Shown one piece after another: positions 48,362 through 56,837 of a DNA stretch of 64,000 bases. The position numbers were made by a program, and so were the translations under genes. The notes under the pieces are model-generated. The model did no database searches and had not been told where the DNA came from. It saw only the letters and a program-made list of their open reading frames with translations. This stretch comes from an uncultured bacterium. Lineage in GTDB: Bacteria > Cyanobacteriota > Vampirovibrionia > Gastranaerophilales > Gastranaerophilaceae. The stretch spans positions 52,984 through 116,983 of the forward strand of contig CACYTP010000008.1 in assembly GCA_902777385.1 (NCBI GenBank), in the 5' to 3' direction. Numbering within the stretch: the first letter of the stretch is position 1; each line of letters begins with the position of its first letter.

Positions 48362-48991
48362 ATGGATCAGGAAACTTACTTAAAAATTATGGGTTATGTA
48401 CCTACGGTTATTGAAAATTCTTCAAGGGGCGAACGCTCTTTTGATATATTCTCAAGACTTTTGAGAGAAAGAATTATCTTCTTGGGAACAGAAATTGATG
48501 ATGAAGTAGCGAACTCTGTAGTTGCTCAATTACTATTACTTGACAGCGAAAACAACGAAAAGGATATTATGTTGTATATTAACAGTCCGGGTGGTGTTAT
48601 AACTGCCGGCATGGCAATATATGATACAATGAACCTGATTAAATCAGATGTTTGCACCATCTGTCTTGGGGAAGCGGCTTCAATGGGTGCATTTTTGCTT
48701 TCTGCAGGAACTAAAGGCAAAAGAATGGCTCTTCCGGGTGCAAGAATCATGATTCACCAGCCTCTTGGCGGTGCTAAAGGTCAGGCAACCGATATTGAAA
48801 TAGAAGCAAAAGAAATTCTCAGAATGAAAGACATGCTAATTTCTATTATGTCTGAAAATTCCGGTCAACCTTATGATAAAGTAAAAGAAGACTGCGAACG
48901 TGATCATTATCTGTCAGCTTATGAAGCAAAAGAATACGGTCTGATAGATAAAGTTGTAGAAAAAATCCCTTCCAAAAAGACCGAAGAATAA
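48362..48991 (+). CDS. clpP: ATP-dependent Clp protease proteolytic subunit
   Basis: 209 residues. Catalytic triad S107 ([12 protein letters not shown]), H132 (IMIHQPLGG) and D181 ([12 protein letters not shown]), with the same spacing as in E. coli ClpP. GlyGly in INSPGG builds the oxyanion strand. It forms the tetradecameric chamber used with ClpX/ClpA/ClpC. No clpX follows; a terminator does. Confidence 0.97.
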   Translation: MDQETYLKIMGYVPTVIENSSRGERSFDIFSRLLRERIIFLGTEIDDEVANSVVAQLLLLDSENNEKDIMLYINSPGGVITAGMAIYDTMNLIKSDVCTICLGEAASMGAFLLSAGTKGKRMALPGARIMIHQPLGGAKGQATDIEIEAKEILRMKDMLISIMSENSGQPYDKVKEDCERDHYLSAYEAKEYGLIDKVVEKIPSKKTEE

Positions 48992-49011
48992 AAGAATACA
49001 AGAAATAAGAT

Positions 49012-49040
49012 AAAAACGCACCATTAAATGGTGCGTTTTT
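49012..49040 (+). terminator. Strong intrinsic terminator after clpP
   Basis: A 13-bp hairpin, AAAAACGCACCAT / ATGGTGCGTTTTT, with a 3-base loop (taa). It works in both directions by symmetry. Confidence 0.9.
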
Positions 49041-49066
49041 GCATATATATAAATAAAAGAAAGTTG

Positions 49067-49095
49067 TTGACATTTAATTTTGTTTAACTTAGAAT
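49067..49095 (+). promoter_or_regulatory. Consensus promoter of the tRNA-Glu gene
   Basis: TTGACA (49067-49072), 17-base spacer, TAGAAT (49090-49095). The tRNA starts ~30 bases downstream of the -10. Confidence 0.85.
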
Positions 49096-49124
49096 AGGAA
49101 TTGTCGAAAGACGGAATTGTTTAA

Positions 49125-49200
49125 GCCCCCATCGTCTAGAGGCCTAGGACAACACCCTTTCACGGTGTAGACAGCGATTCGAATTCGCTTGGGGGTACCA
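49125..49200 (+). tRNA. tRNA-Glu (anticodon UUC)
   Basis: A 76-base cloverleaf. Acceptor GCCCCCA pairs with TGGGGGT (G1-U72 wobble at the end). Anticodon stem and loop ACACC-CTTTCAC-GGTGT place TTC as anticodon; the T arm is GCGAT-TCGAATT-CGC-type and CCA is encoded at 49198-49200. The D arm GTCTAGAGGCCTAGGAC is identical in layout to E. coli tRNA-Glu. Own promoter upstream and terminator downstream. Confidence 0.95.
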
Positions 49201-49213
49201 TATACAAAAAAAT

Positions 49214-49239
49214 GAACCTTTCAAGGTTCTTTTTTTTTG
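49214..49239 (+). terminator. Terminator of tRNA-Glu
   Basis: GAACCTT (49214-49220) pairs with AAGGTTC (49223-49229), then ten T. A 2-base loop makes it tight; a further A-T on each side can extend the stem. Confidence 0.88.
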
Positions 49240-49573
49240 TATATTTTTAACCTCAACGAACAAATTTCGCTTGGAACAAGCCGAGCAGAGCCACGAGCGA
49301 AAGCTAGAGACGAACAATTATCAACGGAAACGTTGAGTTTTCGTTGTAATTGTGAGCGGTGGCGTTTAGTGCGAGGCGTAGTTTTTATACCTAGTCCTTG
49401 TGAAGCAAATCCAAAACAGGGTAATTTTATAAGAAGAACCTATGAGTTTTTTTTGTTGCATAAATTACCCCTACAAATTTAAATCGAATAGGTTTTATTG
49501 GTTTGGTATATTTAATAATATTGATTACCGTAATAACTGTACTTCGTGATAAAATTAAGTCGGAGCTATAATT
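49240..49573. other. Spacer of raised G+C after tRNA-Glu with inverted repeat
   Basis: 334 bases between the tRNA terminator and the EamA gene. An 81-codon frame (49237-49482) exists but has no Shine-Dalgarno and starts in the terminator, so it is not called. Bases ~49255-49400 are clearly richer in G+C than the surroundings. caattatcaacg and cgttgtaattg (49315-49352) form an imperfect inverted repeat around cggaaacg. The last ~70 bases are AT-rich and hold the EamA promoter region. This may be a decayed mobile or repeat element inserted beside the tRNA; no identity is recognised. Confidence 0.4.
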
Positions 49574-50455
49574 ATGAAAACATATACCACAAAAGGATAT
49601 ATCAACGCTATTCTTGCAGCAGTAAGCTACGGAACAAATCCGCTCTTTGCCCTGCCAATGTACTCACAAGGATTTGGGGTTAATTCTGTGCTTTTTTACA
49701 GGTATTTGTTTGCTGTTTTGATATATGGATTGTGGCTTAAATTATTTAAACACACCTCTTTTAAAATATCTTTAAAAGAATTAGTTATATTGTTTGTGTT
49801 TGGGATAATATTTTCTCTATCCTCCGTATTTTTATTCGGAGCTTTTACATATATACCATCTGGGTTAGCGTGTACAATTTTGTTTGCATATCCGTTAATT
49901 GTAGCCTTAATTTCAAGAATATTTTTTAAAGAGCGTTTACCTAAAATTATTTGGCTTGCTCTTTGTTTTGTAATATTTGGAATAGTGTTGTTATATGATG
50001 GCGGAACGGTTAGTTTAAATATAAAAGGTGTAATTTTGGTGCTTTTATCAGCATTTGCTTATGCTATTTATATGGTAGGAATAAAACAAGTAAAGACAAT
50101 CAGACATATAAAGCCGGATAAATTAACTTTTTATGTTATGTTATTCGGTTTAAGTGTTTATATATGGAATTTAAAATTCTGTACGGAATTGCAATCTCTT
50201 AACAGTTTGTTCACTTTGGCTTGTGCATTTGGACTTGCAATATTTCCTACTATAATTTCTCTTGAAACAATTACATTTGGTATAAAATTTATCGGAGCGA
50301 CAAAGACTGCTATAATAGGTGCATTAGAACCATTAACAGCATTATTTTTCGGAGTTACGCTTTTTGGTGAAACTCTTTCCCTTAAAATATTTTGTGGAAT
50401 CGGATTAATTCTATCAGGAGTAATTTTAGTTATTTTAAATAAAAATAAGAACTAA
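49574..50455 (+). CDS. EamA/DMT-superfamily transporter
   Basis: 293 residues with ten TM helices and the duplicated EamA fold; the AALEP-like motif shows as GALEPLTALFFGV in the second half. Such proteins export amino acids or nucleobase-like metabolites. GGAGC lies 9 bases before the ATG. It stands alone between tRNA-Glu and the minus-strand DUF4422 gene. Substrate unknown. Confidence 0.88.
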   Translation: MKTYTTKGYINAILAAVSYGTNPLFALPMYSQGFGVNSVLFYRYLFAVLIYGLWLKLFKHTSFKISLKELVILFVFGIIFSLSSVFLFGAFTYIPSGLACTILFAYPLIVALISRIFFKERLPKIIWLALCFVIFGIVLLYDGGTVSLNIKGVILVLLSAFAYAIYMVGIKQVKTIRHIKPDKLTFYVMLFGLSVYIWNLKFCTELQSLNSLFTLACAFGLAIFPTIISLETITFGIKFIGATKTAIIGALEPLTALFFGVTLFGETLSLKIFCGIGLILSGVILVILNKNKN

Positions 50456-50553
50456 TAAAATACCTACATGAATAATAACTGCAAGTTAAATCAATAAGCT
50501 GTCCGCAAGACTAATAAGCAGATTATATTACTATAATATCAAGACTTTATATA

Positions 50554-51423
50554 TTATTTGAGTTTAGTTATATTAATTAACTTTGAATTACTTATTGTAA
50601 AATTAAGTCCGAATATACTCAGTTTATATTTATCATCAACCAAATGTATCTGATTTACTCTTAAAAATTTAAAATCAGTCTCAGTTCGTATTACATGGCG
50701 AATAAAAATATTATATAATCGCTCTGCTAAAAAACCATACACTCTTGACTGATAAGAATCTTCCGAAATTACTATATTTGGTGCTGCTTTTTCGAAAATA
50801 TCAAATAACCAAGTACAATAATCCTGAAAATAGTTTCTTTTTAATATGAATACATTACAAAACATGCTCATATTGTTAGCCAAATATTCCTCGGCATCCT
50901 GAACATAATCAGGATAATACTGTCTGATAACATCTAAAACGGTTTCTAAATCGCTGATTTTGTGAGATTTCTTATAGTGTTCATACACACTTACATCACA
51001 TTTGTATTCCATTGATAATATTGCATCGTAATTACTCAAAACAGGTGCAAGTTTTTTGTAGGAAAAATCGTTAAAATCCACATTATAAATATCTTCATTA
51101 TAATCATAACCTTTTTGCAAAATATCCAAAATTCTTCTGTAATGGAAATGACCAATATAATCCGCATCAGAATTTTTTGCAGCCCAATATATAGTAGTCA
51201 GTTCACAAAAATTAGGATTATATATCGAGATATTATCCCCCGTATTATCTCCTACAGTATTTTTCAACATCCAACTCATATCCTTTTTTGACAGAGTTCC
51301 AAAATTAAGAGCGAAATCTCTGCCGGCATGAACAGGAACAACTACATCAGTCTTTATTAATTTTGATGGTCTGTGATATGACGCATAAATTTTAATATCC
51401 AAGTCTTTTTTCTTACCAAACAT
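50554..51423 (-). CDS. DUF4422 capsular polysaccharide glycosyltransferase-like protein
   Basis: 289 residues. KIYASYHRPSKLIKTDVVVPVHAGRDFA, then NPNFCELTTIYWAAKNSDADYIGHFHYRRIL and the ISEDSYQSRVYGFLAERLYNIF stretch are typical of DUF4422, a family frequent in capsule and EPS loci and annotated as glycosyltransferases. No TM. It is oriented against the locus that begins 1.4 kb away, so it may be a separate add-on. The donor sugar is not predictable. Confidence 0.85.
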   Translation of the reverse strand: MFGKKKDLDIKIYASYHRPSKLIKTDVVVPVHAGRDFALNFGTLSKKDMSWMLKNTVGDNTGDNISIYNPNFCELTTIYWAAKNSDADYIGHFHYRRILDILQKGYDYNEDIYNVDFNDFSYKKLAPVLSNYDAILSMEYKCDVSVYEHYKKSHKISDLETVLDVIRQYYPDYVQDAEEYLANNMSMFCNVFILKRNYFQDYCTWLFDIFEKAAPNIVISEDSYQSRVYGFLAERLYNIFIRHVIRTETDFKFLRVNQIHLVDDKYKLSIFGLNFTISNSKLINITKLK

Positions 51424-52102
51424 TAAATTACCTGTTAAAATTATAATAAAATTATAACATTATCTTAAATATGTGTAAACCAAAGTAAAAAAGAATACAG
51501 GATTTGCTTCAGATTTTCTAATTTACTGGAAACGAGGCTCGTGTATCGGATTATTGCCAGTTCAATCGTTTTCATTCGCTTTATTTTGTTAGCACAAAAT
51601 AGTTGCTCATTACAACGATTTCACAGGGACGGCGTTTTACCCGCTTACGCTCGTTTCAGCCTTGCCAAAATCCGCTGTCCTTCGTGTGGTCGGGACAAAT
51701 ATTTTATGTTGATTAATCTCTCAGGAAGTAAAGAATATTAAAACAAACAGATATCTGTTAAATATTTCGCAGTTAATATAGTGTTTTTAGGAAATGTCGA
51801 TAAAAGTGTTTTTAACTTTGTTTCTTTTTTAGTATTCATATTACTAGTATTAGTACATATTTAAAATAAAGTAAAGTCATTTACAAACTTTTATACATAT
51901 TATTGTTTGCAATTTGTCTTTTTTACACAAAAATTATAATTAGATTTATAAAAATTTTTATTAAGCATAAATATACACATATAACTCTATTGATTGGGTA
52001 GTTATACATTTATTTATGAATTTATATTAACAAAAAATAATGATTTACGAATAATATATGGAAATATTATTAATTTTTGATATAATAAAAAAGGAGTTAA
52101 GA
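51424..52102. other. 679-base non-coding region with a repeat copy and a palindrome
   Basis: Bases 51529-51650 are copy A of the dispersed repeat. A perfect 14-bp palindrome AACAGATATCTGTT sits at 51746-51759. The phrase AGTGTTTTTA occurs twice within ~36 bases near 51780-51815. The rest, to the recombinase, is very AT-rich (poly-A/T runs) and looks like promoter and spacer DNA. A 66-codon frame at 51541 in the repeat has no Shine-Dalgarno and is not called. Confidence 0.45.
51529..51640 (+). repeat. Dispersed repeat, copy A
   Basis: A 25-base exact block at 51532-51556 and a 16-base exact block AGTTGCTCATTACAAC at 51601-51616 match copy B (62753-62777 and 62822-62837), with the same 69-base distance between block starts and partial similarity between. 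So the two copies align without gaps. In copy B the repeat follows a dead serine recombinase, so it may be the end of a mobile element. Confidence 0.8.
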
Positions 52103-52645
52103 ATGAGCACAGTAGAACCAATTAGAAATTTGAATGATTTAAAAAGATTAGAAGATGTACTAGCAAGACAAAACATGAGAAATCTTTTGTTTTTCACTAT
52201 AGGAACGAATTGCGGTCTGAGAATTTCAGATATACTCGCATTAAATGTTGAAGATGTAAAGGATAAAAATTATATTCAAATTGTTGAACAAAAAACAGGG
52301 AAATCTAAAAAATTTCCAATAAATTCAAAGTTAAAACCAATGTTTGAAGAATACACTAAAGGACTAAATTTAAAAGATCCTCTATTTAAAAGCACATTTA
52401 ATAATAGATTAGATCGTTTTGCTGCTTATCACATATTAAAGGATGCTTGCCAAAAAGTTGGAATAGAAGAAAAGGTTGGAACGCATACTTTAAGGAAAAC
52501 CTTTGGATATCATCATTATAGAAAATATAAGGATGTAGCACTATTGCAAAAAATTTTTAATCACTCAAGTCCTCAGATTACACTGAGGTACATAGGTATT
52601 GATCAAGACCAAATTGATGAGAGTTACACAAACTTCATATTATAA
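52103..52645 (+). CDS. Tyrosine recombinase (catalytic domain only)
   Basis: 180 residues from ATG 52103, chosen because AAGGAG lies 8 bases ahead (the frame is open to 52058). Active-site residues are complete: R40 (NCGLRISD), K64 (QKTGKSKK), H128-x2-R131 (THTLRKT), H154 (FNHSSPQ) and Y163 (LRYIGI). The usual N-terminal SAM-like core-binding domain is missing, as in short recombinases that flip or excise local segments. It stands right before the second polysaccharide locus, with a 15-bp direct repeat immediately downstream. A role in site-specific rearrangement of the locus is inferred. Confidence 0.88.
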   Translation: MSTVEPIRNLNDLKRLEDVLARQNMRNLLFFTIGTNCGLRISDILALNVEDVKDKNYIQIVEQKTGKSKKFPINSKLKPMFEEYTKGLNLKDPLFKSTFNNRLDRFAAYHILKDACQKVGIEEKVGTHTLRKTFGYHHYRKYKDVALLQKIFNHSSPQITLRYIGIDQDQIDESYTNFIL

Positions 52646-52649
52646 AAAA

Positions 52650-52830
52650 CAAAGAGAACATCACATTTTATTCATATTGTTATATCAAAAAAACTAGTGC
52701 CTCGAAATTATAGTAACATAAATATTTTTATAAAAAACCTTTTATTAATTTTTTTAACTTTTTTGTAACTTTTTAATATTTTTTAGCATCCAAAACTCAT
52801 ATATTATAACCCATTCAAAGAGAACATCAC
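52650..52830. repeat. 15-bp direct repeat flanking a 151-base AT-rich segment
   Basis: CAAAGAGAACATCAC occurs at 52650-52664 and again at 52816-52830, each followed by an AT-rich stretch (attttattcata; tttttgaata). The segment in between has no gene and is rich in poly-T. The repeats begin 5 bases after the recombinase stop and end 43 bases before the small ORF at 52873. They could be recombination core sites, or a repeated regulatory element. Confidence 0.6.
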
Positions 52831-52872
52831 TTTTTGAATAAATTGTGCTGTTTTGAACAAATGGAGAAAAAA

Positions 52873-53067
52873 ATGTTTGAAAAAATCTTTAAACGCTATA
52901 AGTCAAAGTTTGGGTATGATACAGCATCCGGAGAAAAAATTGAAGTATACGAAGGCGAAGCCCACTATTACGAATTTCAAAATGACATATTGAAACAAAT
53001 GACAAATTCTGATTCTGATAAAAAAAATTGCATATTAGAGGATAAGAATGCTTTTTGGGGAATATAA
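52873..53067 (+). CDS. Short hypothetical protein
   Basis: 64 residues from ATG 52873, which has GGAG at 7-9 bases distance; ATGs at 52834 and 52861 in the same frame are alternatives. MFEKIFKRYKSKFGYDTASGEKIEVYEGEAHYYE is polar, without known motif; it ends NCILEDKNAFWGI. It could be the worn-out first part of the same sugar-transferase gene whose C-terminus is at 53075 (different frame), or an independent small gene. Nothing decides. Confidence 0.4.
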   Translation: MFEKIFKRYKSKFGYDTASGEKIEVYEGEAHYYEFQNDILKQMTNSDSDKKNCILEDKNAFWGI

Positions 53068-53074
53068 AGTTTAA

Positions 53075-53344
53075 ATGACAATAACTACTAATGTTAAAAA
53101 TATATTATGGGTTGATGAGGCAAAAGTTTTTGAGCAGACTGTTCCTTATTATAATTTAAGGCAAATTATAAATGCAGGCTGGACAGGTTGGTCGCATATA
53201 AATATGAGCCCTGTTTTCTCTGTTGATGAAGAAAAAGAACGTCTTGCTTATGACCTTTACTATATAAAACACAGAAATATTTTGTGGGATATTGCAATAC
53301 TTGTAAAAGCTGTCTTTTTAGCTTGTGGAGGGAGACATAAGTAA
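53075..53344 (+). pseudogene. C-terminal remnant of a bacterial sugar transferase (initiating phosphoglycosyl transferase)
   Basis: 89 residues. YYNLRQIINAGWTGWSHIN, then ERLAYDLYYIKHRNILWDIAILVKAVF and GGRHK match the C-terminal end of the WcaJ/EpsL/WbaP sugar transferase family (usual GITGWAQIN and YDLYYIKN-SLWLD). The catalytic core (KRxxD, DEKxQ region) and the N-terminal TM are missing, so the protein cannot act as an initiating transferase. It ends in 1-base overlap with the GT4 gene, so the operon was probably intact before the loss. Confidence 0.75.
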
Positions 53345-54450
53345 TGGGTGCGAGTAAGAAGCGAAAAATTGTATATATCGTCACAAACTCTGATTTAGGA
53401 GGAATCTCTAAGTATTTGTTAGAAATAACAAGAGATTTACCCGATTATATAGAACCATATTATATTATGGCAACCTCAGGTTACTTGTCTGAGGAATTAA
53501 GAAAAATCGGAATAAAAAATGAACAAATATTTTTTGTTTCTATGACAAATAATATTTTTGATATTTTTCAACACATAAAATCAAATTTGAAAACTTTATC
53601 AATTGTTCGGAAGATAAAACCCGATATAATTCATTGTAATGCCACGACAGGTGCTATTGTTGGTGCGGTTTGCGGTTTATTAACGAGAATACCGACAATC
53701 TATACAGTTCACGGATGGCCGTTTACTGACGGAATTTCTAAAAACAAACAAAAGTTTTATAAGATATTAGAATTCTTAATTTGTTCAGTATTCAAAAAAA
53801 TTATCTGTGTTTCAGAATATGACAGACAAATTGGTATTAAAGCATTACCAATATATAAGGACAAAATGATAACAATACACAATGGTATTTCTGACATTAC
53901 AGAAGAACACAGAAAAAAAGAATTTTCAAAAGACGAATTAAAAATTGTTATGATTTCTCGGTTTTGCCCGCAGAAAGACCCATATACATTGATTTTTGCA
54001 GTACACGAACTTATAAAAGAGGGTTATAATATTAAACTTGATTTGTATGGTTACGGTCAAGAATTAGATAAAGTCTTAAATTGTATCAAATTAAAAAATA
54101 CCGAGAACATTCAATACAAGGGCGAAATATCAGATGTTACAACTATTTTAAAAAATTATGATGTTTATGCTCTTATTTCAAATTGGGAAGGTTTACCAAT
54201 CGGGATAATCGAAGCTATGAGAGCAGGTTTACCAATTCTTGTTTCGGATGTTGGTGGTAACTCAGAGTGCATAAGAGATAACGGATATCTTGTAAAACGA
54301 CAAGACATTATGGACTGCAGAAAGCAGATTAAAGTAATTTGGGATAACAGAGAAAATATTGTTTCTCTTGGTCAAAACAGCAGAAAATTTTATGAAGAAG
54401 AATTCAGGTCTGAGAAAATGGTGAAGATAACATTGGAGGAATATAAGTAG
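53344..54450 (+). CDS. GT4-family glycosyltransferase
   Basis: 368 residues. Two Rossmann domains (GT-B). GGISKYLLEI at the N-terminus, FCPQKDPYTLIFA, NWEGLPIGIIEAMRAGLPILVSDVGGNSE and the EX7E motif (E in EGLPIGIIE) are signatures of retaining GT4 transferases. It adds a sugar to the lipid-linked repeat unit in the cytoplasm. ATG overlaps the stop of the preceding remnant. First intact gene of the second polysaccharide locus. Confidence 0.9.
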   Translation: MGASKKRKIVYIVTNSDLGGISKYLLEITRDLPDYIEPYYIMATSGYLSEELRKIGIKNEQIFFVSMTNNIFDIFQHIKSNLKTLSIVRKIKPDIIHCNATTGAIVGAVCGLLTRIPTIYTVHGWPFTDGISKNKQKFYKILEFLICSVFKKIICVSEYDRQIGIKALPIYKDKMITIHNGISDITEEHRKKEFSKDELKIVMISRFCPQKDPYTLIFAVHELIKEGYNIKLDLYGYGQELDKVLNCIKLKNTENIQYKGEISDVTTILKNYDVYALISNWEGLPIGIIEAMRAGLPILVSDVGGNSECIRDNGYLVKRQDIMDCRKQIKVIWDNRENIVSLGQNSRKFYEEEFRSEKMVKITLEEYK

Positions 54451-54452
54451 GA

Positions 54453-55832
54453 ATGAATATAATCATTAAAAGTAATTATATTTTGCCCTTTTTTCTGTTT
54501 CTTATAGTGATATTTCTATTAACACTATTTATGATTACTGAAATTGGTGTAATGGAAAGAGTTTGCTTACCATTTCTTACTACTTTTTTAATTGCAACAA
54601 TCATATATTTGCTATTACAAGCTATTTGCAAAGATAAATTTATTTCCAAAATATATCTTATTTCTGTTTTGATGCATTATATTTTTATATTATTTTGGGA
54701 TTTTTTAAAATATCATTTAATGGGGATGTCTATTCCAACAGATAATATATATATCCCTTTTATTATTGATAATGATGGAATGAGATATCACTCAGCGGGT
54801 GTATATCTTAACAATCATTTTAACTTTAATTATTTTACAGCTAAAATGTCAGGGGGCTTATTCCCCAAAATTATAGGTGTAGTTTATCATTATTTTGGTA
54901 ATAATCCTTTTATTATTTCTTGTATTAATACTACTACTGCTGGCTTTACGGCAGTTCTTTATTACTTAATTGGGAAAACTACTTTTGACAATATAAATAT
55001 AGCAAAAATGTTTGCGTTGGTTTCAATTGCAAATTTTTCTCACATAATGAATACTTCAACGCTTATGCGAGATAATTATATTGTTTTATTTATGTACTTA
55101 TCTTTATATTTTTCATATTATTTTTATAAAACTAAAAAATTACTTCCTTTAGTATGCACTTTTATAAGTTTATATGGACTTTATCTGTTTAGAGAATATG
55201 CTGCATTTGTAACATTATTTGCTATAATTTTCACATTTATATACTTGAATCTTACAATACGAAAAAATGGCAATATTATCAAAAGTAATATACTTAGCAT
55301 AATACTAATTATTTCAGCTCCATTAATTATTTTATGTCTAATTATTCTTTTCACAAAGATGACTTTATTTTTCAATATTTTTTCGACTACAGATCTGATA
55401 ACTATTAGAGAAACAGCTTATTCAGGTAGTAGCACGGATTTTGCATTTGATTTTATGAAACTATATAAAATCTTTCCTCTTTTACCTTTTGTTATTGGAT
55501 ATATTTGTATGTTTTTTAGCCCATTCCCTTGGGAATGGATCCTTGTTAGAAGAATTATATATGTTCCTGACATGCTCACTCTGTATTGTTTTTTACTATC
55601 ATTTTTCAAAAATGTAAAGAAAATTTTGACAGAAAAACAATATTTCCCTGTTGTATTTTTCTTCTCTATAATATTTATGTTTTCAATATATTGCTTTACT
55701 TTGGGTAATTCTGGATCTATACACCGTTTACGTGGTCCATTTTTGGCAATGATATATCTGATTGCTATGGTTCGACCTGATAAATTTTTAGTTAAAATTT
55801 TAAACCAAATCCAAAAATGGAGGATAGTATAA
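54453..55832 (+). CDS. Wzy-like polysaccharide polymerase or other multi-TM protein
   Basis: 459 residues, ~11 TM helices, with a larger extracytoplasmic loop after LTIRKNGNIIKSN... and a C-terminal FFSIIFMFSIYCFTLGN segment followed by RLRGPFLAMIYLIA. No sequence family can be named by eye; Wzy polymerases diverge strongly but have this topology and stand in the locus between glycosyltransferases. The presence of Wzx and Wzz in the same operon makes Wzy the best guess. The downstream GT2 start codon overlaps its stop. Confidence 0.7.
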   Translation: MNIIIKSNYILPFFLFLIVIFLLTLFMITEIGVMERVCLPFLTTFLIATIIYLLLQAICKDKFISKIYLISVLMHYIFILFWDFLKYHLMGMSIPTDNIYIPFIIDNDGMRYHSAGVYLNNHFNFNYFTAKMSGGLFPKIIGVVYHYFGNNPFIISCINTTTAGFTAVLYYLIGKTTFDNINIAKMFALVSIANFSHIMNTSTLMRDNYIVLFMYLSLYFSYYFYKTKKLLPLVCTFISLYGLYLFREYAAFVTLFAIIFTFIYLNLTIRKNGNIIKSNILSIILIISAPLIILCLIILFTKMTLFFNIFSTTDLITIRETAYSGSSTDFAFDFMKLYKIFPLLPFVIGYICMFFSPFPWEWILVRRIIYVPDMLTLYCFLLSFFKNVKKILTEKQYFPVVFFFSIIFMFSIYCFTLGNSGSIHRLRGPFLAMIYLIAMVRPDKFLVKILNQIQKWRIV

Positions 55833-56836
55833 TGGATAAGCCTCTAGTATCTGTTATTATACCAGTTTATAATGTTGAGCATTTTTTACCAAAATGTTTG
55901 GATAGTGTAATTAATCAAACGTATAAAAACATCGAAATTATTTGTGTTAATGATGGGGCAACAGATAATTCTCCTGAAATTTTGGAAGAATTTAAAAGTA
56001 AGGATTCAAGAATAAAAATAATTAATCAGGAGAATGGGGGTTTAGCAACTGCTCGTAATACAGGTTTCAAAAATGCTACGGGAGAATTTATTTATTTTCT
56101 TGATTCGGATGATTGGATTAGTACAGAATTAATTAATACGACGCTTGCAGCAATTCAATCTTGTGATGCCGATATCGCAATGTTTGATACTTATAATGTA
56201 TATAATGAAAATTCATTTGTACCTGTAAAAAGAGTAAGTAAATTCATAAAATCTCACGATACAAAAGTTTTACATTACAAAGATGATAAAAATATTCGTG
56301 ATTTACAATGCATGGCTTGGGCAAAGTTATATAGTAAGAAGTTTTTAACTGAAAATAATTTGCAATTCCCTGATGGTATGAGATTTGGCGAAGATGTACC
56401 ATTTTGGTTTTCTCTTTTATATAAAAATCCCAAAATTGTATTTATAGATAAATATTTGTATTATTACAGAAAAAGATCGTCAAGTTTAACAGCTAAAACT
56501 TGTGATTTGATTGATAAACAATGGAACGTATATCAAGAATGCGTAAAAACAGATGCCTACCAAAATGCTAATCAACTTGAGAAGGCATATATACTTGATT
56601 ACAACACCAGAATGGCTGTTTATAATTTTAGTACTATGAATTCTTTTGAATTATTTTTGCCTTATGAAAAAAGTTTGAAAAAGTTTATTGATGAGTATAG
56701 AAATTATGGGTCAATCAATTTACTAAAATTACGAGGATACAAGTTATTAAAAACCAGATGGATATATACAATCGGGAAAATTTTAGTACTTAATTATTTA
56801 AAAACTATTAACAAAACAAATTTTGAAAGGAAATAA
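55832..56836 (+). CDS. GT2-family glycosyltransferase
   Basis: 334 residues from ATG 55832, favoured by GGAGGA 7 bases ahead (a 5-codon longer frame begins at 55817). VSVIIPVYNVEHFLPKCLDSVINQTYKNIEIICVNDGATDNS is the classical inverting GT2 N-terminus; FLDSDDW is the metal-binding DxD region. The C-terminal part is divergent and Lys-rich. It transfers a sugar in the repeat-unit synthesis; sugar unknown. Confidence 0.92.
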   Translation: MDKPLVSVIIPVYNVEHFLPKCLDSVINQTYKNIEIICVNDGATDNSPEILEEFKSKDSRIKIINQENGGLATARNTGFKNATGEFIYFLDSDDWISTELINTTLAAIQSCDADIAMFDTYNVYNENSFVPVKRVSKFIKSHDTKVLHYKDDKNIRDLQCMAWAKLYSKKFLTENNLQFPDGMRFGEDVPFWFSLLYKNPKIVFIDKYLYYYRKRSSSLTAKTCDLIDKQWNVYQECVKTDAYQNANQLEKAYILDYNTRMAVYNFSTMNSFELFLPYEKSLKKFIDEYRNYGSINLLKLRGYKLLKTRWIYTIGKILVLNYLKTINKTNFERK

Positions 56837-56837
56837 A

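Noticed and set aside
49237..49482. 81-residue protein after tRNA-Glu
   Set aside because: It begins inside the terminator, has no ribosome binding site and its sequence looks like translated repeat DNA.
51541..51741. 66-residue protein in repeat copy A
   Set aside because: The matching frame in copy B is different and no Shine-Dalgarno is present.
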